7,495 bases of DNA from a bacterium (lineage in GTDB: Bacteria; Desulfobacterota; Binatia; UBA12015), in the NCBI GenBank assembly GCA_029976905.1, contig JAPOLW010000172.1:1-7495 (forward strand). The letters are read 5' to 3'. Positions 1-5,217 of this stretch are shown piece by piece. Within the stretch, counting starts at the first letter, position 1. Each line of letters starts with the position of its first letter. A program made the position numbers and the translations under genes. The notes beneath the pieces were generated by a model. The model saw only the letters and a list, made by a program, of their open reading frames with translations. It was not told where the DNA came from and did no database searches.

Positions 1-534
1 GACGAGCCTCTCGACGAGAACACCCCGCCAGGAGACGACTTTCTGGCGCGCCTCTGCGTCGCCTGGGAGGCCGAGGCCGCCCGTGTCCGCGACCTCGGCG
101 TCCGGCTCGTGGCACCGCGCATCGGCATCGTCCTCGGCGATGGCGGCGGGGCGCTCGAGCGGATGGTCCTCCCGTTCCGGCTCTTTGCCGGGGGCCCGAT
201 CGGCAACGGCCGGCAATGGCTCTCCTGGGTGCACCGCAACGACGTCGTCGCTCTGCTCGTCGATGCGCTGGCCAACGAGCGACTGTCGGGCCCCGTGAAC
301 GTCGTTGCTCCCGACCCGCGCAAGATGTCCGACTTCTCCCGTGCTCTCGGCGCAGCGCTGCGTCGTCCCTCCTGGATTCCGGTCCCGGGGTTCGCACTCC
401 GCATCGCCCTGGGCGAGATGGCGGACATGTTGTTGACCGGACAGCGGGTGGTACCGGCGGCCGCGGAGGCCGCGGGCTACCGTTTTCGCTACCCGGTTCT
501 CGGCGACGCTCTCGCCGAAATCCTTCATCGCTAG
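1..534 (+). CDS. TIGR01777-family epimerase (NAD-dependent epimerase/dehydratase), C-terminal part, 5' end outside window
   Basis: The reading frame is open from the first base and ends at TAG 532-534, giving 177 residues of a protein usually about 300 long. The family is the TIGR01777 branch of extended short-chain dehydrogenase/reductases (YfcH-like), with a DUF1731 C-terminal domain. Family landmarks in order are: DDFLARLCVAWEAEA near residue 12, RIGIVLGDGGGALERM near 40, the signature GGPIGNGRQWLSWVH at about 64-78, then GPVNVVAPDP, RRPSWIPVPGF, LGEMADMLLTGQRVVP and GYRFRYP. The N-terminal Rossmann Gly motif and catalytic residues lie outside the window, so cofactor binding cannot be checked. 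The GTG at 109 is internal, because conserved sequence runs upstream of it. The substrate of this family is poorly defined. The family call is firm and the biological role is unknown. The next gene starts 45 nt downstream on the same strand. Confidence 0.93.
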   Translation, partial: DEPLDENTPPGDDFLARLCVAWEAEAARVRDLGVRLVAPRIGIVLGDGGGALERMVLPFRLFAGGPIGNGRQWLSWVHRNDVVALLVDALANERLSGPVNVVAPDPRKMSDFSRALGAALRRPSWIPVPGFALRIALGEMADMLLTGQRVVPAAAEAAGYRFRYPVLGDALAEILHR

Positions 535-551
535 GGCCGGCTCCGCGGCCC
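534..551 (+). other. Short stem-loop just after the epimerase stop
   Basis: GGGCCG (534-539) and CGGCCC (546-551) can form a 6-bp all-GC stem with a 6-nt loop. The stem begins on the last base of the TAG stop. There is no T-tract after it, and the next gene's Shine-Dalgarno follows at 563. It could be a weak or processing hairpin in the intergenic RNA rather than a classical terminator. Confidence 0.3.
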
Positions 552-562
552 ACGATCGACCC

Positions 563-568
563 AAGGAG
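563..568 (+). promoter_or_regulatory. Ribosome binding site of the DUF2333-type gene
   Basis: AAGGAG lies 11 nt upstream of the ATG at 580. It fixes that ATG as the start, and the encoded N-terminus is an immediate hydrophobic anchor, which agrees. Confidence 0.7.
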
Positions 569-579
569 CCTGGAATTTC

Positions 580-1464
580 ATGCAACGTTTGATCTCGATC
601 GTGGTCTTGCTGCTGCTGCTACTCGTGGTCACGCCGGTGGTCCTGCACTTCGGCCAGAAGCAGCACAACGACCTCGAGATTTCGTGGACGGAGATCGCGC
701 CGGCGGGTTCCGTTCCCGGGGTCGCGTTCGGGTCGGCCGCGGCCCTTCTCATGCAGACCGAGCTCGACGGGACGACCGGCTGGCGCCCCAATGACCTCAT
801 CGTCTGGGGGCCCACGGTGATGGCGGACAACAACGCCAACCGCCAACTCGGCATCCTTCAGGGGCTCCGGGAGACCGTGCGGGTCTTCAAGGATCACCTC
901 ACGAAGATCTCTTCCGACGAATTCGACCAAAACCTCGTCGAGGCCGACAATCTACTTCGTAACGATCCGGAGAAGTGGATGTTTCCCGCGGCCGAGGATC
1001 GCTACGGCAAGGCCGTCGAGCGGCTCCAGGCCTACGTGTCGGGGCTGAAGACGGAGCCGCCTACCTCCAAGCCGATCAACGCACGCAACGTCGAGTTGAT
1101 GCGTCTCATCCAGATCTGGAACGATCTTCTGGGGGCGGCCCATGCCGACCTGCTGCGCGACGACCTCGCCTGGCTGCGGATCGACGACGTCTTCTACCAC
1201 ACCTCGGGCCTGTGCCACGTGATGGCGCACATGATTCCCGCCATCGAAATCGAGTACGCCCGCGAGATCCAGGCGCGCGAGATCCTCGGCACGCTCTTCG
1301 ACGACGCGCGGGCTCCGCTCGAGCGTTGCGCGCTCATCAAGCCGATCATCGTCTTGAACGGTGGCGACACGAGCTTCCTCGCCAACCAGCGGCGCAACCT
1401 CGATGCCTACGTCACCGAGGCTCGCCAGAAGTTCTATTCGATTCGCGAAGAACTCGACAAGTGA
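580..1464 (+). CDS. DUF2333-type inner-membrane anchored protein
   Basis: The product has 294 residues. Residues 4-23 form one strongly hydrophobic segment (ISIVVLLLLLLVVTPVVLHF) with no Cys after it, so this is a signal anchor, not a lipoprotein. The rest should be periplasmic. The pattern fits the DUF2333 family: a WRPNDLIVWGP stretch (68-78) matching the family's 'xNDvxPP', then QLGILQGLRETVRVFKDHL (89-107), a Phe-Asp-Gln...Asp-Asn segment, the 'W-x-x-P-x-x-E-x-x-Y' motif at WMFPAAEDRY (133-142), and a C-terminal WLRIDDVFYHTSGLCHVMAHM (198-218) resembling the family's 'D-x-F-Y-x-A-x-G'. No enzymatic motif is visible, and the family has no established function. The gene may be cotranscribed with the epimerase (45-nt gap). 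It ends 28 bp from the stop of the convergent DoxX-like gene. The family call is from memory of the sequence pattern. Confidence 0.8.
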   Translation: MQRLISIVVLLLLLLVVTPVVLHFGQKQHNDLEISWTEIAPAGSVPGVAFGSAAALLMQTELDGTTGWRPNDLIVWGPTVMADNNANRQLGILQGLRETVRVFKDHLTKISSDEFDQNLVEADNLLRNDPEKWMFPAAEDRYGKAVERLQAYVSGLKTEPPTSKPINARNVELMRLIQIWNDLLGAAHADLLRDDLAWLRIDDVFYHTSGLCHVMAHMIPAIEIEYAREIQAREILGTLFDDARAPLERCALIKPIIVLNGGDTSFLANQRRNLDAYVTEARQKFYSIREELDK

Positions 1465-1492
1465 AGCCGGACTCCGCGCGCGGCGGCGCCCG

Positions 1493-1924
1493 TCAGCGAC
1501 CGAGTGCGAAGACCAGATTGCCCAGCAGGGCGATGGCGAAGTAGGTCGCCACGACCGCGGCCCCACCGTAGTCCTTCGCCATGCGCTGACCGAAGATCAG
1601 GGCGAGCAGCGACAGCGTCGCGAAGCGGATGCCCCAGCGGGCCAGGAACCCGCCCGAGACGAAGCTGAACGTCACCAACCCGAGCCCGCAGAATACGCCG
1701 GCGGCCACCTCGAGTGCCGTCAGTGCCCAGAAGAGCGGCCCCATCATCCCCTGCAAGGTCGGCGCCTGCGAAAAGGCCTCCTGCATATAGGCCATGTTTC
1801 CCTCCGAATCGACGACCTTGTTCAGTCCCGACTGAAGGAAGACGATCGCGAAGAAGGCGATCACCGCAAAGCGGGCAAAGGTGAGAAAGGCCGGGTCCAC
1901 GGCCAGCGTTCCAACGGTTTCCAT
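1493..1924 (-). CDS. DoxX-like small four-helix membrane protein
   Basis: The product has 143 residues with four likely transmembrane helices at about 13-31, 61-84, 96-112 and 120-141. The first helix runs into LQSGLNKVVDSEGNMAYM, which matches the DoxX family pattern 'x-x-x-G-x-x-K-x-x-x-...-Y-M'. The second contains ALEVAAG, like the conserved Glu and Gly of DoxX helix 2. Family members are small inner-membrane proteins variously linked to quinone or thiol redox chemistry and to envelope homeostasis, and I cannot assign a substrate here. The ATG at 1924 is preceded by an excellent AAAGGAG. The gene lies 65 nt downstream of the propeller lipoprotein on the same strand and may be cotranscribed, but it has its own strong ribosome binding site. 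The membrane-protein call is firm. The DoxX assignment is good but could be a sister family. Confidence 0.78.
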   Translation of the reverse strand: METVGTLAVDPAFLTFARFAVIAFFAIVFLQSGLNKVVDSEGNMAYMQEAFSQAPTLQGMMGPLFWALTALEVAAGVFCGLGLVTFSFVSGGFLARWGIRFATLSLLALIFGQRMAKDYGGAAVVATYFAIALLGNLVFALGR

Positions 1925-1932
1925 GCATCCAA

Positions 1933-1939
1933 CTCCTTT
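1933..1939 (-). promoter_or_regulatory. Ribosome binding site of the DoxX-like gene
   Basis: The minus strand reads AAAGGAG, 8 nt before the ATG at 1924. A nearby out-of-frame ATG (1928-1926) is too close to the site and opens no useful frame. Confidence 0.75.
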
Positions 1940-1989
1940 GCGCGCCAGCTTTACGAACGGTGGGCGGCGGGGTCAACCGACGCCCGAAC

Positions 1990-3345
1990 CTAGGGGCCGG
2001 CCAGGACCTTGAGCGCGACGTCGGCCGGGAAGGTTCCCGGCCGTGGCTCGGTCGACGTGAATGGGCGATCCTGCAGCCCGCCGTTTGGGGTGACGCGGTA
2101 TCCATCGACGCGCCCAAGGCCGCCGAGGGAAACGAAGACGACCCGTTCGGTGTCTCCACCCACGGGTGTGAATTCGAGCCAGGCGAGTCCGGTCGGGTAC
2201 GAGGCGGGGGCGGTGAAGGTCAGGGTCTCGCTCGACGCGACGATCATGCCGGTTTCGTTGAGCGTATAGGAGGAGACGCCGCCGTCCTGGAAGAGTGCGC
2301 CGTAGATGCGACTGCGGTCGGGGGGGATCAGGATCGAATTATAGAAGCCCTGGATGGGCGACTCGCTGTTGGGGAACGCCGGCAGATCGCTGAACTCGTC
2401 GATCGTCCAGGCACCCAGTCGCTGGGCGCCCTGTTCGACGGCATAGAGGACTCCGACGTCGCCGCCGGGGGGCGGGTCGGGAAATTCCCGGACGTCGACG
2501 CGGCCGGGGAAGTTCACCAGGAAGAAGGTCGCCGTGGGGGTGGGTTCCGGTGTGGGCTGGCCCTCGACCGGTGTGGGCGACGGCGTCGGCGTCGGGAAGT
2601 TGATCGGGGTCGGGGTCGGCGCCTCTGCCGGGAGGCTGCCGTCGGCTTCGCGAGGGAAGCGGTACATGCGTTGCACGGCGGTGTCCGAGGCCCAGGCGTA
2701 GAGGGAGTCGATGGCGACGCCCTCGAACTGCACGATGCCGGCGCTGGTTCCCTGAGACGCGGCGTAGCCGGGGAGCTCTCCCCCGTCGCCCAGGGGATAC
2801 GCACCGATTCGGCTGGGATTGTCGAGCGATCCGGATTGGCCGGTTTCGGCGACGTAGAGCGTGTAGGTGCCGTCGTCGGCGATCGCGACCTCCATGTCGA
2901 AGGGGCGATTGCTGCCGCGCGGGTTGGTCGCACAGGGGGGCGAGAGTTCGAGAGGTTGGTCGATCTCGCCGCACAGGCTGCGTGGAGATCCGTCGGAAAT
3001 GTCGAAGGCCACGATCTGGCTGCGCGTGGCGACGTAGAGCACCGGGAGGGCCGGGTGGACGGCGAGGCGCGTCGGGTTTACCAGGTCGACGCTGGAGAGG
3101 GGTGGGCCGCCGGGAAGCAGGCCGTCGGCACCGAGCTGGTAGGCACTCACGGCGCCGCCCTCGGTGCCGCTATTCGTCCCCAGATCGGGATTGGCCGCCT
3201 CGGCCACGTAGACGAAGACGCGACTGCCGCCCGGGGCCGCCGTGGCCTGGGGCGGGATGAAGCGGCTCTGTCCGTCCGGGCACCCCCACAACGCCAGGGC
3301 GGCGGAGAGAAGGAGTCCGCCGGCGCGGAACTGCGACAGAGACAT
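1990..3345 (-). CDS. Beta-propeller lipoprotein (lactonase/YVTN-like) with Thr-Pro-rich insert
   Basis: The product has 451 residues. The open frame extends to 3615, but the ATG at 3345 begins a clear lipoprotein signal: R8, hydrophobic GGLLLSAALALW, then L19-W20-G21-C22. Trp at -2 is an unusual lipobox residue. The mature protein has repeated blade-like units: VFVYVAEAANPDLG (43-56), NPTRLAVHPALPVLYVATRSQIVAFD (90-115), MEVAIADDGTYTLYVAE (151-167), GVAIDSLYAWASD (209-221), VGVLYAVEQG and RVVFVSLGGLGRVDGY. This layout resembles 6-phosphogluconolactonase/YVTN-type propellers. A linker of TP, SP and EP repeats (about 243-272, DNA 2530-2619) splits the propeller. C125 and C138 could pair. No catalytic residues can be assigned, so enzymatic activity is not claimed; a surface binding or scaffold role is equally possible. 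No Shine-Dalgarno is visible before 3345. The gene is divergent from the acidic small protein, with 76 bp between them. Confidence 0.82.
   Translation of the reverse strand: MSLSQFRAGGLLLSAALALWGCPDGQSRFIPPQATAAPGGSRVFVYVAEAANPDLGTNSGTEGGAVSAYQLGADGLLPGGPPLSSVDLVNPTRLAVHPALPVLYVATRSQIVAFDISDGSPRSLCGEIDQPLELSPPCATNPRGSNRPFDMEVAIADDGTYTLYVAETGQSGSLDNPSRIGAYPLGDGGELPGYAASQGTSAGIVQFEGVAIDSLYAWASDTAVQRMYRFPREADGSLPAEAPTPTPINFPTPTPSPTPVEGQPTPEPTPTATFFLVNFPGRVDVREFPDPPPGGDVGVLYAVEQGAQRLGAWTIDEFSDLPAFPNSESPIQGFYNSILIPPDRSRIYGALFQDGGVSSYTLNETGMIVASSETLTFTAPASYPTGLAWLEFTPVGGDTERVVFVSLGGLGRVDGYRVTPNGGLQDRPFTSTEPRPGTFPADVALKVLAGP
2530..2619 (-). repeat. Thr-Pro repeat linker coding region in the propeller lipoprotein
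   Basis: About 30 codons are dominated by Thr-Pro, Ser-Pro and Glu-Pro pairs (PTPTPINFPTPTPSPTP and a shorter PTPEPTPT). They are encoded by degenerate GT/CGG-rich hexamers visible on the plus strand as 'ggggtcggggtcgg' and similar. Such linkers are extended and flexible in exported proteins. Here it interrupts the middle of the fold rather than joining the signal peptide to the domain. Confidence 0.75.
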
Positions 3346-3407
3346 GCGGGCGGGGTATATCGGAGGGGGGTGGCGCTGTCGAGGTGAGGCGCGGCCGCCG
3401 ATGGGCG

Positions 3408-3413
3408 AAGGAG
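3408..3413 (+). promoter_or_regulatory. Ribosome binding site of the acidic small protein
   Basis: AAGGAG lies 8 nt before the ATG at 3422. It decides between two in-frame ATGs: the one at 3401 has no such site and would place the AAGGAG inside the coding region. Confidence 0.75.
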
Positions 3414-3421
3414 ACCCGGTG

Positions 3422-3670
3422 ATGCAAAAGATCGAAGAGGATTTCCTGCTCCGTTTCCGGCTCGAGGTCGAGTTTTCGGAGGAGTGTCTCGATGACGACG
3501 ATTTCGACGAGACCGGCTGGCGCGCGGAGTGGGAGCGCGGCCTGAAGCCCCGGGTGATTCGCGCCGTCTTCGATGCTCTGCGAGCTGTGCCGGAGTGGAG
3601 CACGCACGTGCGCAATCGCGGTGTCTCGACCGAGGACGAGGTCGAAGTCGTCGTGCGCCGGGTCTACTGA
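3422..3670 (+). CDS. Small acidic protein of unknown function, upstream of trmJ
   Basis: The product has 82 residues, and I do not recognise a family. The N-terminal half is highly acidic, with EFSEECLDDDDFDE at about 17-30. It is followed by WRAEWERGLKPRVIRAVFDALRAVPEW (33-59), which looks like one or two amphipathic helices, and a charged end (EDEVEVVVRRVY). There is no signal peptide or membrane segment, so it should be cytosolic. Support for it being real comes from the strong AAGGAG with ideal spacing, tight packing against trmJ (7 nt from its stop to the trmJ GTG) and coding-like composition. Cotranscription with trmJ is likely. It could be an adaptor or regulator, or simply a conserved hypothetical protein; nothing in the sequence points to a reaction. 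Confidence 0.75.
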   Translation: MQKIEEDFLLRFRLEVEFSEECLDDDDFDETGWRAEWERGLKPRVIRAVFDALRAVPEWSTHVRNRGVSTEDEVEVVVRRVY

Positions 3671-3677
3671 GGGCGCC

Positions 3678-4589
3678 GTGTCACGGGGGGCCGCAGGGAA
3701 CATTCGGGTGGTGCTGGTCCGCCCGCGTCGGGGAGGGAACGTCGGCTCGGTCGCGCGTGCCATGAAGAACATGGGCCTCTCCGACCTGGTGCTCGTCGCC
3801 CCGCGAACCCCGGTGGGGGCGAGTGCCGAACACATGGCCGCGCATGCGGGAGACGTGCTGCGTGCTCGTCGCGCCGTGCCGGATCTACGCACGGCCCTGG
3901 CCGATACCACGCTCGCGATCGGCACCGTCGGACGCGAACTACCGCCGCGGCGGCGCGCGCAAACGCCGCGCACGCTCGCTCCGCAGATCCTGGCCGCGGC
4001 GCGCCAGGGGCCCGTCGCTCTCGTTTTTGGTCCCGAGGATCACGGTCTGGCCAATGCGGATCTGGATCAATGTCAGCAACTGCTTTCGATCCCCACGGCC
4101 GATGCGTATGCGTCGCTCAATCTCGCCCAGGCGGTACTGATCTGCGCCTACGAGTTGCACCTCGCGCGCGCGGAGGATGTCGGTCGCCCGACGAGGGCGC
4201 ATCCAGCGCCGCGCCGGGCCGCGCGCGTTGCCGAACTCGAACCCGCTTCCGGCGCTGCCCGCGAGGGGCTCTTCGCCCACCTCGAGGAAGCCCTGCGCGC
4301 AGTCGGTTTCCTCTCGCCGGAGAATCCCAAGCACATCATGCGGGATCTGCGCGCTCTCTTCGGGCGCGCCGGCCTCACGAAACGCGACGTGAAGGTCTGG
4401 CGAGGTATCGCCCGACAGATTTCCTGGGCGGGGGCGCGTGTCGGGGGAGAGCGCCCCGCTCGTCCGGTGCCGACCCGCGGCGCGGCGGACTCTGGCGGCG
4501 GAGGCAAGCCGCCCGCGGCGAGCGGCGGGCGGTCGGGCTCCGGAAGCCGGGGCAGGGCGGTCTCCCGGGACCGGCGGGGACCGCGGTGA
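3678..4589 (+). CDS. trmJ: tRNA (cytidine(32)/uridine(32)-2'-O)-methyltransferase TrmJ (SPOUT family)
   Basis: The product has 303 residues. TrmJ uses S-adenosylmethionine to methylate the 2'-OH of nucleotide 32 in the anticodon loop of certain tRNAs. It is a cytosolic SPOUT (trefoil-knot) dimer. Motifs run in the usual order: NIRVVLVRP (8-16), GNVGSVARAMKNMGL (20-34, with R27 matching the conserved motif-1 Arg), LVLVAP, the GTVGRE loop (82-87), ALVFGPEDHGLAN (114-126), LLSIPT (135-140) and ASLNLAQAVLICAYEL (145-160). The last three form the cofactor-binding knot. The helical C-terminal part (LFAHLEEALRAVGFL, PKHIMRDLRALFGRAGLTKRDVKVWRGIARQI) also matches the family. After about residue 250 the protein has a 53-residue Gly/Arg-rich tail, absent from typical TrmJ of about 245 residues. 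The GTG at 3678 is chosen because the conserved domain starts six codons later. A GAGGG overlaps the upstream stop, with only 4-nt spacing. Confidence 0.92.
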   Translation: MSRGAAGNIRVVLVRPRRGGNVGSVARAMKNMGLSDLVLVAPRTPVGASAEHMAAHAGDVLRARRAVPDLRTALADTTLAIGTVGRELPPRRRAQTPRTLAPQILAAARQGPVALVFGPEDHGLANADLDQCQQLLSIPTADAYASLNLAQAVLICAYELHLARAEDVGRPTRAHPAPRRAARVAELEPASGAAREGLFAHLEEALRAVGFLSPENPKHIMRDLRALFGRAGLTKRDVKVWRGIARQISWAGARVGGERPARPVPTRGAADSGGGGKPPAASGGRSGSGSRGRAVSRDRRGPR

Positions 4590-4612
4590 CCGTCGGTCCC
4601 GGACGTCGGCGG

Positions 4613-4663
4613 CGGTGCCGGACGGAGGACGGAGTCCGCGACGTTGGCGTCGGTGCCGGACGG
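4613..4663. repeat. 13-bp direct repeat pair between trmJ and the convergent gene
   Basis: CGGTGCCGGACGG occurs at 4613-4625 and again at 4651-4663, 38 bp apart start to start. A related shorter CGGTCCCGGACG lies at 4594-4605. These sit in the 105-bp gap between convergent stops. They may be a degenerate GC-rich duplication with no function. Confidence 0.45.
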
Positions 4664-4689
4664 CCCGGCGGTTCCGCGCGGACGCCGGG
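4664..4689. terminator. Nested GC-rich hairpin between convergent genes, possible bidirectional terminator
   Basis: CCCGGCG (4664-4670) pairs with CGCCGGG (4683-4689). Between them lies the perfect 10-bp palindrome TCCGCGCGGA (4673-4682), which extends the stem after a 2-nt bulge. It starts 5 nt past the stop of the minus-strand exported protein gene and 74 nt past the trmJ stop. There is no T-tract on either side, so it would be a U-less terminator or an RNA-stabilising hairpin. Confidence 0.5.
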
Positions 4690-4694
4690 TGCGC

Positions 4695-5150
4695 TCAGCG
4701 CGCCGGGGCGGCCAGACTTCGTACGTCTGAAATGACGATCGCCGGGAAGTCGCCGCGGTCGAGGATCTCGCCGCGTACCTCGACCCGGTGGGCCACGAAG
4801 GGCAGGAGTGGATTCTCGGCAGGCCCCGACCTTCGGTCGACGACTGCGACGTAGAGGGTCTGCGATTTCTCATCCAGCACCCCGAGATCCTGACCGGCCC
4901 GTGCGCAGGCGATGGCGCACTGCTCGTGTTCGGGGCCCGACCGGCCGCCGATGAGGAAGCAGCCCGTCTCGACGACCTCTCCGCGAAGGCGCGCGAGAGG
5001 CCGGGGCGTCGCCGCCGGGCCGGTTGCGGGCGCCTCCGACACGTCGCTCGATCCCGCCGACGCGGGCACCAGCAGCGCCAGCAAGAGCGCCGCGAACCAC
5101 CGACGCAGCGGAACCGGCGCCCGGAGCCCTCGGCCTACCTGGTGCACCAT
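4695..5150 (-). CDS. Exported protein with Cys-x10-His-x2-Cys-x3-Cys signature
   Basis: The product has 151 residues. The ATG at 5150 is preceded by AAAAGG at 9-nt spacing and gives a good signal peptide: R16-R17, hydrophobic WFAALLLALLVPASA, probable cleavage after A30-S31-A32. The R-R-W-F sequence partly resembles a Tat motif but lacks the rest of the consensus. The mature part begins with an Ala/Pro/Ser-rich spacer. Then comes a compact domain from about 53: LRGEVVETGCFL with C64, EHEQCAIACA with H75, C78 and C82, LGVLDEKSQTLYVAVVD, LLPFVAHRVEVRGEILDRGDFPAIVISDVRSL. The alternating strands and the 'V-x-V-x-G-x-(I/V)' ending look like an OB-type barrel seen in small secreted proteins of unknown function. 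The three Cys and one His could bind a metal or cofactor. It lies 67 nt downstream of the propeller lipoprotein and is probably in its operon. The function is unknown. Confidence 0.8.
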   Translation of the reverse strand: MVHQVGRGLRAPVPLRRWFAALLLALLVPASAGSSDVSEAPATGPAATPRPLARLRGEVVETGCFLIGGRSGPEHEQCAIACARAGQDLGVLDEKSQTLYVAVVDRRSGPAENPLLPFVAHRVEVRGEILDRGDFPAIVISDVRSLAAPAR

Positions 5151-5159
5151 CACGGGCAG

Positions 5160-5165
5160 CCTTTT
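5160..5165 (-). promoter_or_regulatory. Ribosome binding site of the Cys/His exported protein
   Basis: The minus strand reads AAAAGG, 9 nt before the ATG at 5150. It favours this start over the far-upstream in-frame starts, which would overlap the preceding lipoprotein gene and bury the signal peptide. Confidence 0.6.
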
Positions 5166-5191
5166 ACCGTAGACCTCTGCATCCACTTCAC

Positions 5192-5212
5192 GCCGGGCGA
5201 CTCGCCTCCGGC
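5192..5212 (-). other. Stem-loop just after the propeller lipoprotein stop
   Basis: Outer arms GCCGG (5192-5196) and CCGGC (5208-5212) enclose GCG-ACT-CGC, giving a nested hairpin with a 2-nt bulge. It lies 5 nt past the stop of the upstream gene (5218) and about 40 nt before the start of the next gene in the same direction. There is no T-tract, so it may be a partial attenuator or a 3'-end protector that sets different expression of the two genes. Confidence 0.35.
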
Positions 5213-5217
5213 CCTCT

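Noticed and set aside
608..624. CTG-type trinucleotide run near the start of the DUF2333-type gene
   Set aside because: It is four to five Leu codons inside the transmembrane segment and too short to be a notable repeat.
1434..2159. Open frame on the minus strand spanning the DoxX-like gene and both its ends
   Set aside because: It overlaps the DoxX-like gene in another frame and the end of the lipoprotein gene. Its translation has no hydrophobic pattern or motif and is Arg/Gly/Pro-rich.
1960..3387. Long open frame (475 codons) on the plus strand opposite the propeller lipoprotein
   Set aside because: It is fully antisense to a gene with a signal peptide and repeat structure. Its translation is Gly/Arg/Val-rich without domains, as expected for a mirror frame in GC-rich DNA.
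3170..3973. Minus-strand open frame antisense to trmJ and the small acidic gene
   Set aside because: It conflicts with the strongly supported TrmJ motifs on the plus strand and shows Arg/Ser/Pro-rich low-complexity composition.
4148..4873. Minus-strand open frame running from trmJ across the convergent gap
   Set aside because: It crosses the hairpin and overlaps the Cys/His protein gene in another frame. Its composition is low-complexity Pro/Arg/Ser and no domain is visible.
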